Shown in pieces: positions 17,120 to 26,534 of a DNA stretch of 64,000 nt. The stretch comes from Cenarchaeum symbiont of Oopsacas minuta (GTDB lineage Archaea; Thermoproteota; Nitrososphaeria; Nitrososphaerales; Nitrosopumilaceae), in contig JAJIZT010000001.1 of the NCBI GenBank assembly GCA_029948415.1, forward strand, positions 333,428-397,427, written 5' to 3'. The position numbers and the translations under genes are program-made. Below the pieces are notes generated by a model, which saw only the letters and a program-made list of their open reading frames with translations, did no database searches and was not told the DNA's origin. The stretch's first letter is position 1, and every line of letters begins with the position of its first letter.

Positions 17120-18345
17120 ACTCTAATTTCTCCTGACATTAGTTTTGGTAGTAATGTATTACGAATAATAGTTAATGTCAATATATTATGTTTATTTACT
17201 TTAATTTTTTTTAAAAGAGAATCAGTAGTATTGTTAAATTTTGAAATTAAAATAATTGGTGGAACGATTATTTTATGATTTTTTACAATATTTTGGCTGA
17301 TGTTTTGTTGTGCGGTTCCACTTGCAATTTTTGAAAAATAATGTCTAGTAAAAAATATACTAAAAAATAAAAAATTGGTGCCGAATATAGTTTTAGGTAT
17401 TAATCCGGTACATGCTTGATTTGAACAACTCGGTTTTGTTAAAATGCCCAATCTACCTACCACAGGATGTGCATAAATTGCGATAAGGATTGTGCGTTCT
17501 GGCCATATGTGAGTAGAAGATTTTTCTAGGCCAAATTTTGTGATTTTCTCTTTTGATTTCATTAAAAAACTATCGCAAAGTTCTCCAGTTTTATACCACT
17601 CAATGGTTCCATTTTTCCAATAATCTGACTCATTTCTTTTTGGAGTGCCTCCATTTTGAATAGATGTACATAATTCTTCAAGATTTTTAATTTTCCATCC
17701 TTTTGGAATTTTTCCCAATTCTGAATATTCAAACTTAGTTATTCCATCAAAATCAACAAACCATGATTTGAATATAGCTTGTGCCATTTGTTCTAGTACT
17801 TTGTTTTGGTTTTGTAGATTTTCTATTTGTTGATCTAAATCATAGAAAATTTTTCCAATTTTTGTTTGTTGTAATAAAGTGAATAATTTAATATTAAGAG
17901 TGGATAAAATATTTTTTGGTAAACTGCCTCTCGAACTATGACTATCAGATAACTGACGTAACTCGTTATAACGTGATTTTAAATTATAAAAAAAAAATTT
18001 TGGCAATAATGTTGTATTGTTTGCTCGTAATACAATAACGGATTGATTTACATATGTGTTAATCAAACATAGTGAAACTTGCCCACGAGTATTACCTTGT
18101 CCTGCAGTTGCTACAACTACATCAAATTTTTGTGCAAGTCGAGTAGTAGAGTTTTTGACTCCCAGCATTGTAATTTTTCTTTCTGTATCCGTTATGAAGG
18201 TATTTCTTGTTTCACCAGAAGAAAGCCAGCATATATTTCCGTTCCAAAAATTTTTATTTTTTGTAGATGGTGTACCACCACTATAGATCTTACAAACTTC
18301 AGATAATTTTTTAATGTGTAAATCTGGAGTCATTTTATACTTCAA
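17116..18345 (-). CDS. hsdS: Type I R-M specificity subunit (HsdS)
   Basis: This 409-residue protein has two target-recognition domains, as usual. The first starts at KKLSEVCKIYSGGTPSTKN (about residue 12) and the second at IKNLEELCTSIQNGGTPKRN (about residue 218). Each is followed by a conserved helical spacer (LDQQIENLQNQNKVLEQMAQ near residue 170 and a related helix at the end). It sets the DNA sequence read by the complex; the two half-sites cannot be predicted by eye. It overlaps hsdM by 11 bp and hsdR by 4 bp. Its AT content is higher than that of its neighbours, which is common for HsdS acquired by exchange. Confidence 0.92.
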   Translation of the reverse strand: MKYKMTPDLHIKKLSEVCKIYSGGTPSTKNKNFWNGNICWLSSGETRNTFITDTERKITMLGVKNSTTRLAQKFDVVVATAGQGNTRGQVSLCLINTYVNQSVIVLRANNTTLLPKFFFYNLKSRYNELRQLSDSHSSRGSLPKNILSTLNIKLFTLLQQTKIGKIFYDLDQQIENLQNQNKVLEQMAQAIFKSWFVDFDGITKFEYSELGKIPKGWKIKNLEELCTSIQNGGTPKRNESDYWKNGTIEWYKTGELCDSFLMKSKEKITKFGLEKSSTHIWPERTILIAIYAHPVVGRLGILTKPSCSNQACTGLIPKTIFGTNFLFFSIFFTRHYFSKIASGTAQQNISQNIVKNHKIIVPPIILISKFNNTTDSLLKKIKVNKHNILTLTIIRNTLLPKLMSGEIRV

Positions 18346-19924
18346 AGTCCATCATATTTAATTCCTTACGAATTTCTTTATCAAGTTTTTTAGATTCATT
18401 TGAAAGTTTAACATATTCTTGTGTTAATCGTTTCATTTTATCTTGAAATACTTCTCCATCATCCTCAATTTCTTCAGTTCCAACATATCGACCGGGAGTA
18501 AGAACGAAATCATTTTTTCGTATATCTGAAATTGTGGCCATTTTACAATAACCTGTAGCATTTTTGTATTTTGGATATCCTTTTACCCCAATAAATGATC
18601 TATATGTTGCAGTAATTTTTTGTATTTGCGCTGCAGATAATTCGTTATGTGCTCTATCCACAGATGTGAATATTTTTCTTGCGTCAATAAACAATGTTTC
18701 ATTTATCCGTTTTCTAGTCTTACCGTCATTTTTGTTTTTTGTAATAAACCAAAGGCATGCTGGGATTGTCACAGTATAGAATAGATTTGTTGGTAGTGCT
18801 ATCATGCAGTCCACTATGTCATCCTCTACCATTTTCTGTCGTATTTTTCTTTCATTTCCGATTGCAGACATTGAACCATTTGCAAGTACTAGGCCAAGCT
18901 TGCCATCTTTCTCATTTAAATGATGTATCATATGAGACATGAATGCATAATTGCCTCCAGGTTTTCCACTACTTGGTGTACCATATTTTGCAAACCTCAC
19001 ATCATCCTTGATTTTTTCATGACCCCACTCACCCATGTTAAATGGTGGATTTGCCAGTATTCTATTGGCTTTTAATTTCTCATATGGGTGATCTAGTAAA
19101 CAATCTGCACACATGATATTTTTTGCTTCAATTCCTCTCATTGCTAAATTCATTTTACATATTCTCCAAATATCGCTTTGTGATTCTACTCCGTATACCG
19201 ATATTCCTTTGCCATTTTTGTTATTATGTGCTTGTAAAAATTTATGGCTTTGAACAAACATTCCACCAGAACCACAAGTTGGGTCATAAACGATTCCATG
19301 ATACGGCTCGATAATCTCTACTAGCAATCGGACTACTGATTCAGGTGTAAAAAATTCTCCACCTTTTTGACCTAGTTTTTTAGAAAAATTTCTCAGAAAA
19401 TATTCATAAATTCTACCAAAAAAATCTTTTGATATGTCATCTGATGGAATTCTATCAAATGTTTCAATTAGCTGTTGCAAATTGTCGTTTGGAATGTCTG
19501 AACCTGCAAATACTTTTGGTAATACATTTTCTAATTGAGGATTATCTTTTTCAATTTCTTGAATCATTTGATCAATGACAATAGCAAGATTTTTTTCACT
19601 AGATACTATTTTGGTTAAATCACTCCATTTATTGCCATTTTTTATGAAAAAAACGCCTTCTGATGCGTAAGAATCTTTTTGATTTAACACATAATTACGT
19701 TGTTTTTCGGTCTTGCAGTAGAATCGACTTTTTGGATTTTTTGTCTGTTTTTCTAGCTTGATTCTTCTTTGTTCATACCAATACGTTATAAATTTCAAAA
19801 ACAACAATCCCAAAGATATGTCCTTGTAAGAAGATGGTGCAACTTTACCTCTTAGTAATTCTGCCGTTTCCCATAGTTTATCTTCAAGAGTTTGGTTCTG
19901 ATTATTTGATTTTCTCTTTGACAT
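18335..19924 (-). CDS. hsdM: Type I R-M DNA methyltransferase subunit (HsdM)
   Basis: This is a 529-residue N6-adenine methyltransferase. Residues 8-150 form the HsdM N-terminal helical domain (LEDKLWETAELLRG). The AdoMet motif is DPTCGSGGMF near residue 212 and the catalytic NPPF lies near residue 290 (NPPFNMGEWG). The C-terminal coiled region should bind HsdS. As first gene of the operon it ensures methylation before restriction. All three subunits look full length, so the system is probably active. It lies inside the tRNA-Lys island. Confidence 0.93.
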   Translation of the reverse strand: MSKRKSNNQNQTLEDKLWETAELLRGKVAPSSYKDISLGLLFLKFITYWYEQRRIKLEKQTKNPKSRFYCKTEKQRNYVLNQKDSYASEGVFFIKNGNKWSDLTKIVSSEKNLAIVIDQMIQEIEKDNPQLENVLPKVFAGSDIPNDNLQQLIETFDRIPSDDISKDFFGRIYEYFLRNFSKKLGQKGGEFFTPESVVRLLVEIIEPYHGIVYDPTCGSGGMFVQSHKFLQAHNNKNGKGISVYGVESQSDIWRICKMNLAMRGIEAKNIMCADCLLDHPYEKLKANRILANPPFNMGEWGHEKIKDDVRFAKYGTPSSGKPGGNYAFMSHMIHHLNEKDGKLGLVLANGSMSAIGNERKIRQKMVEDDIVDCMIALPTNLFYTVTIPACLWFITKNKNDGKTRKRINETLFIDARKIFTSVDRAHNELSAAQIQKITATYRSFIGVKGYPKYKNATGYCKMATISDIRKNDFVLTPGRYVGTEEIEDDGEVFQDKMKRLTQEYVKLSNESKKLDKEIRKELNMMDFEV

Positions 19925-20062
19925 GATTTAGTTTGTGTATTATGCGCTTTATAATTTAGAACTTCTTTTTCTATATGCCACATTTTCTTAACCATACAAT
20001 GCGTTTGAATTCTACAAATATTCGTTCATTTGATATATATAATAACATGGTTTGATGCTGAT

Positions 20063-20962
20063 ATGGATGTTTTTACTAGATATAATAATAAATTATCCAA
20101 ATTTCAACATCAGCCTAATAATTTTGAAATAGACCTAGAAGATTTTTTAGAAAAAAATCCATCCATTTTGGAAGATAATCTCAAAATAATTGGAAGGCAA
20201 GTAAATGCCACACCACATGGAAAAATTGATTTGTTAGGATTAGATTCTCAGAATAATTTAGTCATAATAGAAATAAAAAAAAATACAGCAAAATATGATG
20301 CTGTAGCTCAAGCAATTAATTATCATCTATGGGCTTGTAAACTCAAGATCACTGATCTTATACATATTAAAGGTAAATCTAAATTAAAAATTCCAAAAAA
20401 ACTAACTGAAGACATTCGAAATACAATAGATGGCAAAGATGTAAATTTTAACGAATATCCTCGTTTGTATGTAGTTGCTGAACATCTACATGAAAATGCA
20501 ATAACTTATGCTGAGAAAATGAAAACAACTGATATTGACATAGATTGTGTAGAAATCAATTTTTATGATAATAAAAAAATAATTCTTGTTAATAAAATAT
20601 TCTCTACACCAACATTTTTTGATGATGATATATCAAAATACCATAATATCGACAAGTCGGTCTTAGATTTAGTAAATACAATAAAAAAATATGTCAATAA
20701 TTGGTCGGATGTTACTATACATCACACTAAAAATTATATTGCATTTAAACATAATAAACGGAATTTCTTAGCTTTGCATTTAAGGCAACATAAACTCATT
20801 GCTCACATTATCAAAAAAAATATAGATGATCCAAAAAAATTTCTAAAACCACATAATAAAAATAAATTTAATGGAAGAATATGGGAAATGCCTGTTGATA
20901 AAGCTAGTATGAAATATTTAAAAAATTTGATCAAACAAGCATATGAAAATATTCATAATTGA
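20063..20962 (+). CDS. NucS/DUF91-like PD-(D/E)xK nuclease-domain protein
   Basis: This protein has 299 residues from the ATG at 20063; a TTG 33 bp upstream is a weaker choice. Residues 20-130 resemble the nuclease domain of NucS/DUF91 proteins: LEDFLEKNPSILEDNLKII, then GKIDLLGLDSQNNLVIIEIKKN, which supplies the Asp and E-x-K catalytic residues. The C-terminal third (residues 200-299) resembles a DUF5655-type domain, often joined to such nucleases. It stands alone after a type I R-M operon in a defence island. A defence role is plausible but not shown, and a mismatch-repair-like role is the alternative. Confidence 0.65.
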   Translation: MDVFTRYNNKLSKFQHQPNNFEIDLEDFLEKNPSILEDNLKIIGRQVNATPHGKIDLLGLDSQNNLVIIEIKKNTAKYDAVAQAINYHLWACKLKITDLIHIKGKSKLKIPKKLTEDIRNTIDGKDVNFNEYPRLYVVAEHLHENAITYAEKMKTTDIDIDCVEINFYDNKKIILVNKIFSTPTFFDDDISKYHNIDKSVLDLVNTIKKYVNNWSDVTIHHTKNYIAFKHNKRNFLALHLRQHKLIAHIIKKNIDDPKKFLKPHNKNKFNGRIWEMPVDKASMKYLKNLIKQAYENIHN

Positions 20963-21036
20963 TACATTTAAAATCATATTTGAATAATAGATTTGCATAT
21001 ATTTTCGTTTTTCTTGTGTTATAATTCTTTTAAACT

Positions 21037-21315
21037 TTATTGAAGTTTAGTTATGTTATGCTTTATTTTTTCTCTTCTCTTAGCAAGATATGTGGAACTC
21101 TCTTTTTTCTCTAAAAATTTTACACAAGATAATAGACCCTCAATGTATCGTTTTGTCTGCTGGTCATACGTTTTATCCAGTTCATTGGCAGCCTTTAACA
21201 CATTGTCAACATTTACGTTCTTTAGATCATCTTTGCGACCTAGCAAAAACTGTTTTTTTCCAGCTAGAAAAAATACATATTCGTCACTACCTCTCTTTTT
21301 TATGTATATTCCCAT
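21037..21315 (-). CDS. Small conserved protein of the integrase module (orf92)
   Basis: I do not recognise the family of this 92-residue basic protein. The N-terminus (KKRGSDEYVFFLAGKKQFLLG) looks like a short beta-hairpin unit, followed by helices rich in Lys and Glu. It is divergent from the integrase gene. A fragment of a paralogue (KKYVDNILACAKYMDKKDG, then AYLAKRKAKM) lies beside the second integrase remnant at 58540-58674 in the same divergent arrangement, so the two genes travel together. A large palindrome covers its promoter and a related half-site covers its start codon, so it may be autoregulated and could be a control protein of the element. Confidence 0.6.
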   Translation of the reverse strand: MGIYIKKRGSDEYVFFLAGKKQFLLGRKDDLKNVNVDNVLKAANELDKTYDQQTKRYIEGLLSCVKFLEKKESSTYLAKRREKIKHNITKLQ

Positions 21316-21373
21316 GTTCTATGTATACATGGATATCATTAAATAAGGTATGTTCTATCTATACATAGAACAT
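21314..21373. promoter_or_regulatory. Twin operator-like repeats between orf92 and the integrase gene
   Basis: ATGTTCTATGTATACAT (21314-21330) is repeated with one change at 21350-21366, exactly 36 bp on. The second copy is extended into a perfect palindrome, ATGTTCTAT, six bases, ATAGAACAT (21350-21373). The first copy overlaps the start codon of orf92. The spacing and symmetry suggest binding sites for a dimeric regulator acting on both divergent genes. Confidence 0.55.
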
Positions 21374-21469
21374 GACTCAAATCAGCGATCATAATAAAGG
21401 TAAAATAACCCAATGGTGCCAACCTATAACCAATGAAGTCGCCACAAGGTTGACCGATGTGGGAAAAAT

Positions 21470-22757
21470 ATGCAAACGCCAGCCAACAATCAAACAAATA
21501 CAATGACCAAAAAAACAAAAAAATCAAGCATGCTAACCAATCCTGACATAAAACGTTGGTATGAGAATATGGCTAGGGGTAGTCGTGTAGGAGCTGAAAC
21601 ACGCCTTAGACGACTAGACAAATTCTGTCAAGTACATCAAATGACACCAATGCAGATAGCAGAACTTGGCATGAAAGACATCAAAACAATGACAGACCTG
21701 TTAGTGGATCACGTCTCCATAATGGAAGAAAAAAACTATTCTCCAGGATACATTGATGGCATAATAAAGGCAGTAAAATCATGGCTCAGACACTTTGACG
21801 TATACATTAAACGTAAGATCAAGGTCTCAAACTCTCATCTAAAGCCTACTCTAGAGAAAGAGCGAGTGCCAAACGCAGCTGAAATGACAGAAATATTCAA
21901 CATGGCATCACCAAGAGAGGCCGTTATGATGTCTCTGATTGCAAAATCTGGATTGCGTCCAGAAGTGCTAGGAAACGATAACGGAACCGACGGGCTAAAA
22001 ATGAAGGATCTTCCAGACGTAGCCATACAGGGAGGCGTTGCAATATGCACGCAAAGTCCAATGCGCATAGTGGTTAGAGCAGAGATCTCAAAGGCTAGAC
22101 ACCAATACTTTACCTTTGCAACATCTGCTGCAGAACGTTTGATACTCTCATATTTGAACGAGACTTTCAAATGGAGAACCGCTGCACGGAGAAACACCTG
22201 TAATATCAACAAATGTTGTCTCTGAAAAACGCAGAAATCCAAAAACTCAACACCGCAAATAAGCCGCAGAATCCGCAGTGTCTTTAGACCAAGATTCGCA
22301 TGGAGACCATACGTACTTTGACACGCAATTACTAATTGCAGAGTCAAAGGGTCTTATCGCACATGACTTGAGTCTTTATGGGTCACGTAGGAAGCATAGA
22401 AGCAACATATACTACAAACAAAAGCATACTGTCAGAAGAGCTTCTTAACGCCATGCGAAAATCATTTGCAAAAGCAGCCAAATATCTAGACATAGAAACA
22501 ATAAATGAAGACAAATCTGCAAAGACAAAAGAGCAGGCAATCTCACAGATTCAAATGGCAAAACCTGAACAGCTAGGAGCAATACTAGATGTACTTCAAA
22601 ATTTGAATGCTGGTAAAATACTCCTAGCCAATGCGTAGAATCTGTACAAGCCGAAGCCTTGATTACACAAGGATGGAAGTTTGTAGGCGTACTACCAAAC
22701 AACAAAGTCGTGCTTGAACAAAAACAGCGATCAGGCGATCTTGCATTAGATGAATGA
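21470..22757 (+). pseudogene. Tyrosine recombinase (integrase) pseudogene next to tRNA-Lys
   Basis: The first 730 bp encode a core-binding (SAM-like) domain and the start of a catalytic domain with the first active Arg in KSGLRPEVLG. The frame is then lost near 22170. Other frames continue the protein (GEPLHGETPVISTN, then AESKGLIAHD), and an open piece at 22378-22638 holds MGHVGSIEATYTTNK with the catalytic Tyr. A last frame change leads to GWKFVGVLPNNKVVLEQK and a stop at 22757. The expected box II Arg is lost. The gene's 3' end faces the 3' end of tRNA-Lys, the usual layout for an element integrated in a tRNA. It is probably dead, so the island is fixed. Confidence 0.8.
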
Positions 22758-22786
22758 AAATAGTCTAGTATCCGAACCAATATTGG

Positions 22787-22800
22787 AGCGGGTCTAGAGG
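22787..22800. other. Candidate attachment site (attR) at the tRNA-Lys 3' end
   Basis: The 14 bp AGCGGGTCTAGAGG here cover three flanking bases and the last bases of tRNA-Lys, and recur exactly at 10966-10979. Together they bracket the 11.8-kb island with the Bil-like operon, hsdMSR, the NucS-like gene, orf92 and the integrase remnant. Confidence 0.65.
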
Positions 22801-22862
22801 GATTCGAACCCTCGACAGCCGGATTAAAAGTCCGGTGCGCTACCTGGCTGCGCTATAGACCC
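22789..22862 (-). tRNA. tRNA-Lys (anticodon TTT)
   Basis: Read on the minus strand, the acceptor GGGTCTA pairs with TAGACCC, the anticodon stem-loop is CCGGA-CTTTTAA-TCCGG and the T-arm is GAGGG-TTCGAAT-CCCTC. There is no intron and no encoded CCA. Its 3' end served as integration site for the island to the left. Confidence 0.95.
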
Positions 22863-22958
22863 TTATGCACACATCATTTGGCACATAATTTAGTCTTTAT
22901 AGATGACGTGCATTAATTCCGTAATGCTTTAATCGGACATACTGTAAAACGTGAAATA

Positions 22959-23036
22959 GCCCTTGTAGTATAGCCAGGTCTAGAATTCGGCCCTGTCACG
23001 GCTGAGACGCGTGTTCAAATCCCGCCGAGGGCGCCA
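22959..23036 (+). tRNA. tRNA-Asp (anticodon GTC), CCA encoded
   Basis: The acceptor GCCCTTG pairs with CGAGGGC. The anticodon loop CTGTCAC carries GTC. The T-loop is TTCAAAT. The discriminator is G and CCA is encoded at 23034-23036. No intron is seen. Confidence 0.92.
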
Positions 23037-23048
23037 TTCTTTTTGTAT

Positions 23049-23858
23049 CTAGATTATATCTTTGATAACTTCATCTAGAACTTTTCTACTACTCGCTGCC
23101 ACAAACGACAACCTAGATGTATATTCAAGATCAGAATCAAGCGGTTTCAACTCTTCATCAAGTATGATTCCTCCTGCCTCTTTTACAATCAAATACCCTG
23201 CTGCAATATCTTGTATGCGTATACTACCGCGTAAATCAACAAGTGCATCCATCAAACCTTTGGAAAAGAGTGCCATCTCTAGTGCATTTGCTCCAAAGTG
23301 TCGTAGGTGATTATAGCTCTCCAACAAAGGTTGTAACCTCTGCACCAACTCTGCGCTAGCACCAGAAATATTTAGCCCTACAATACTATACAATGGCTCA
23401 TCTGAATACACGTGCATAGGTGAATCATTGAGAAATGCTCCTTGTCCACTTGACGCCCAATAGGAATCTCCATTGGAGAGATCTCGTACGATTCCAGCCT
23501 TGACTGTAGAGAGTTTATTTTCTGTAGCGTATGCTAGAGAGCAGCAAAAAAATGGTACGCCACGAACCGCATTCGTCGAGCCATCTATTGCATCCATTAT
23601 GAGAAAACCCCCAGGTTCTCCATCAATTTCAATTCTACCACACTCTTCTCCAAGTATGGTACAACCAAAACCTTTTTCTTTTACAAGATCAATTACGGCC
23701 TTTTCGGCCACAATGTCAATATTTCTAGATACATCGCCACCTGCACCAACACCAAAGTCTCCTCCTGCCTCATCGGTGCCGGCCATACCTTTTACTGCCT
23801 TGTACACACGATCGGATGCATCTTTGAGAAGATCTATTGGTTCCATAAATGATCTCAC
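23049..23858 (-). CDS. Inositol monophosphatase-family protein (archaeal IMPase/FBPase type)
   Basis: This 269-residue protein belongs to the Li-sensitive, Mg-dependent phosphatase family. The metal-binding motifs are ILGEECG near residue 65 and MDAIDGSTNAVRG near residues 87-99, with a second Asp site in RIQDIAAGYLIVKEAGG near residue 220. In archaea this family often acts on both inositol-1-phosphate and fructose-1,6-bisphosphate. Thaumarchaeota could use it in gluconeogenesis or lipid and osmolyte synthesis, but the substrate cannot be decided here. It is convergent with nothing on its 3' side except tRNA-Asp, and divergent from the next gene. Confidence 0.88.
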   Translation of the reverse strand: MRSFMEPIDLLKDASDRVYKAVKGMAGTDEAGGDFGVGAGGDVSRNIDIVAEKAVIDLVKEKGFGCTILGEECGRIEIDGEPGGFLIMDAIDGSTNAVRGVPFFCCSLAYATENKLSTVKAGIVRDLSNGDSYWASSGQGAFLNDSPMHVYSDEPLYSIVGLNISGASAELVQRLQPLLESYNHLRHFGANALEMALFSKGLMDALVDLRGSIRIQDIAAGYLIVKEAGGIILDEELKPLDSDLEYTSRLSFVAASSRKVLDEVIKDII

Positions 23859-23922
23859 AAACGCATCAATTTAAGTCAAATTTTGTCTAAACCATTAATA
23901 ATAAAACACACATTGTCCGTAT

Positions 23923-25044
23923 ATGAGTGGCAAGGATTCGTCCCTAGTAAGCAAAGAGGCACTCTTGGGAACAAAACCAGGCAAACAGATAATCAAACAA
24001 GGGATCTTTAAATCCAAAGGATACCGCATGTTTTCTAAATACAAGCTAGAAGCAGAAACTGAATTACCAAATCTTGCAAAAAGATTCACAGATGAAATGT
24101 ATGCCAAGATCAAAGCAGATGATACACCAATAGAGACACTAAAGGCGTTTGTAGCCGAGACCAGAGAACCAGAGATGGATCTACAACCCTCAAAGATAGA
24201 CAAAGTCAAAACCAATCTAAGCGATATACAAGTGCTAGGCGATCGTGTAATGCGCATTTTGGATTCAAATTTTGTAAAGATGACATACCCCGTATTCAAC
24301 GCACTATACGATGCAGCAGCTGCATACGATGGCCGTGACTCTACGCTCAGAGAAGATATGGTCGAGGGGCACATACTAGCAATAGATCTTAGTGAACCAA
24401 TGGATCGCATAGTGGACAAGGATGAAGATTTAGAGTATCTTGATGATTATAGGTTGATGAATCCGTACATTTTGCAGATTGCTAGAAAAAAAATAAAACG
24501 TGGTGGCCAAAAAGTATTACGTGAATTTGAAGAAGGGTTTGCACAAGCTAGAATCGGACAGGATGTGGACACTATATTAAAATCAAAACCAGATAAAATA
24601 ACAAAAGAAGAGATGATCGAATCATACAAAAAATATCGTTCTGTAATGGGTACGGCAGGAAGAAACATGGCACTTGCAAAAAATCCACTCGGAGAGATTT
24701 TTTATTCTGGAATGGCACACGCAGCAGAAGGTGTAGGATGCGGAAACGAGATGGAGGATTCTCTAAAACATGGATTTATCAAAGTGCCTTCGTGGCCACT
24801 ATATTATTCATTGTCTGCTCAAAACATAGAGAAAGGATTTCAATTGACAATGGCAAAAAGTGATCTATATCTAAATGAGGCACGACTTGCAATAGATGCG
24901 ATGCCAAAAAATTTTACGCATACTGATTTTTTGAATTTCCTCTTTCTCTCCGTAGAGCACTATAATAGATACTGGTACAATCGTATCACAAAGATGTCGC
25001 CTTGGAAAAAATTTGAATCAAATTTACCAGTGAATCTCAAATGA
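23923..25044 (+). CDS. Conserved-looking protein of unknown function upstream of rfcL
   Basis: This is a 373-residue soluble, mostly helical protein rich in charged residues. I do not recognise its family. Its stop overlaps the rfcL start by 4 bp (ATGA), so the two are translationally coupled, which suggests a role linked to replication. I considered a DNA primase large subunit, but the four Cys needed for its iron-sulfur cluster are absent (only GVGCGNE near residue 268 is seen). There are no membrane segments and no nucleotide-binding motif. It is probably a thaumarchaeal-specific protein. Confidence 0.6.
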   Translation: MSGKDSSLVSKEALLGTKPGKQIIKQGIFKSKGYRMFSKYKLEAETELPNLAKRFTDEMYAKIKADDTPIETLKAFVAETREPEMDLQPSKIDKVKTNLSDIQVLGDRVMRILDSNFVKMTYPVFNALYDAAAAYDGRDSTLREDMVEGHILAIDLSEPMDRIVDKDEDLEYLDDYRLMNPYILQIARKKIKRGGQKVLREFEEGFAQARIGQDVDTILKSKPDKITKEEMIESYKKYRSVMGTAGRNMALAKNPLGEIFYSGMAHAAEGVGCGNEMEDSLKHGFIKVPSWPLYYSLSAQNIEKGFQLTMAKSDLYLNEARLAIDAMPKNFTHTDFLNFLFLSVEHYNRYWYNRITKMSPWKKFESNLPVNLK

Positions 25045-26201
25045 TGTGGTCTGAAAAATACAGACCAGTAGAGATTGCGCATATGGTGGGAAATGAAGAA
25101 GCACGAGCATCACTTGTAGACTGGTTTTCAAAGTGGAAAAAAGGGATAAAACCAGTCCTATTGACAGGTCCACCAGGCATAGGTAAAACGACGGCTGCAG
25201 CACTAGCTGGTAGATCATTTGGATATGACATTATAGAGCTAAACGCTAGTGATATGAGAAACAAGGCAGGAATAAATGAGACGCTCAAGCCAGTACTTGG
25301 AAACCTGACTGTACGAGGAATTCCAATGATATTCGTAGATGAAGTAGATGGCATACACGGTCGTAGCAACTTTGGTGGGGCAGAAGCGTTACTCAAGATA
25401 CTAAAAGAGCCAACTGTTCCGATGGTGCTTGCAGCAAACTCTGCATCTAGTACAAAGATGAAGAGCATTGCAAAGGCTTGCAAAGTGATAGAGTTTCTAC
25501 CACTCTCACCGAGACTTTTGAGAACATATTTGAGAAATATTTTGAAAATAGAAGATGTAAAACTTGGTTTGGAAAGTGAGATGCACACTCTCTCTACATC
25601 ACGAGGTGATGTGCGTTCGATGCTAAATACCGCACAAGCACTTGCTGGAGGATTTTTACCAAATACGGAAAAATCATTTGGAACACTTGATATAGAATTT
25701 GGTATTGAATCTTTTTTCAAATCAAAGACAAAACAAGATGCACGTCATGTACTGAATGCAATGAGAATGGATCCATATGAAAAAATATCTGCATTTTATT
25801 CGAGCATCATAACAAGTGGTGTAAAACCTATACAGATGGCACGTATGATGGATGTGCTCTCTCGAGCTGACATATTATACGGTCGCATAATGAGCACACA
25901 ACAGTGGAGACTATTACGTTATCTAGATGGAATATTGTTGGATTTATTTGAACCAAATCTGAATATAAAATATAAACAATATAATTTGCCATGGCCACTG
26001 CTTAACAGGATACGATGGGAGAGTAGGTCATTTGCAAAGATAAACGCTGAACTTGGAGCTAGAGCTCACGTCTCAAAGAGTTCGATAGCTTTAATCTTTT
26101 TACCCTATCTTATGGCATGCATAAAAAATGGTTTTCTTGATCTACAGCTGTATGAAGAAGGCTCTACTGAAGCTCTGCAAAAAGAGATGAGCAAAGTATG
26201 A
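25041..26201 (+). CDS. rfcL: Replication factor C large subunit
   Basis: This is a 386-residue AAA+ clamp-loader subunit. Walker A is GPPGIGKTT (residues 43-51), Walker B is IFVDEVDGI (about 98-106) and sensor 1 is VLAANSAS (about 131-138). The C-terminal region (residues 220-386) is the RFC collar domain. It loads the PCNA sliding clamp at primer-template junctions together with RFC small subunits encoded elsewhere. It is shorter than many euryarchaeal RfcL proteins because it lacks the long charged C-terminal tail with a PCNA-binding box. It overlaps both neighbours by 4 bp. Confidence 0.93.
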   Translation: MMWSEKYRPVEIAHMVGNEEARASLVDWFSKWKKGIKPVLLTGPPGIGKTTAAALAGRSFGYDIIELNASDMRNKAGINETLKPVLGNLTVRGIPMIFVDEVDGIHGRSNFGGAEALLKILKEPTVPMVLAANSASSTKMKSIAKACKVIEFLPLSPRLLRTYLRNILKIEDVKLGLESEMHTLSTSRGDVRSMLNTAQALAGGFLPNTEKSFGTLDIEFGIESFFKSKTKQDARHVLNAMRMDPYEKISAFYSSIITSGVKPIQMARMMDVLSRADILYGRIMSTQQWRLLRYLDGILLDLFEPNLNIKYKQYNLPWPLLNRIRWESRSFAKINAELGARAHVSKSSIALIFLPYLMACIKNGFLDLQLYEEGSTEALQKEMSKV

Positions 26202-26515
26202 GCTGGGTACGAATAAACATGAAATTTCCAGGCAAATGTCTAGTATGCAACCAGACTATTGCAGCAGGTCAGGTAGGATTTTGGGCGCAAGGTATCGGAG
26301 TAAAACACGAGGATTGTGCACAGATTGTAGATATGAAATGTATGGTGTGCAAAGGCTCTGCTGGATGCTCTTCTTGCGAATTTATGGACTCGTGTAATCC
26401 GCAGCTAGTCTCACAGACATGCATATGTGCCAAATGTTCAAACTCTGATGATCCCCTTTTATCATACCTAAACCAAGCAGCAAAAGAGTATCCTGCACTA
26501 AATCTTAAAATCTAA
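26198..26515 (+). CDS. Small Cys-rich (zinc-ribbon-like) protein
   Basis: This 105-residue protein overlaps the rfcL stop by 4 bp. It has 13 Cys, many in C-x2-C pairs: CLVC (residues 14-17), HEDC, CMVC, CSSC and CICAKC. The first pair with the following H-x2-C resembles a short zinc finger, as in proteins that inspect DNA or nucleoprotein. No catalytic motif is seen and I do not know the family. Co-transcription with rfcL suggests a link to replication or repair, but that is only context. Confidence 0.6.
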   Translation: MSWVRINMKFPGKCLVCNQTIAAGQVGFWAQGIGVKHEDCAQIVDMKCMVCKGSAGCSSCEFMDSCNPQLVSQTCICAKCSNSDDPLLSYLNQAAKEYPALNLKI

Positions 26516-26534
26516 CCAATATTGTATCTCTGTA

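Noticed and set aside
23923-25044. DNA primase large subunit (PriL), suggested by the position beside rfcL
   Set aside because: The four cluster-binding Cys and the family motifs are absent.
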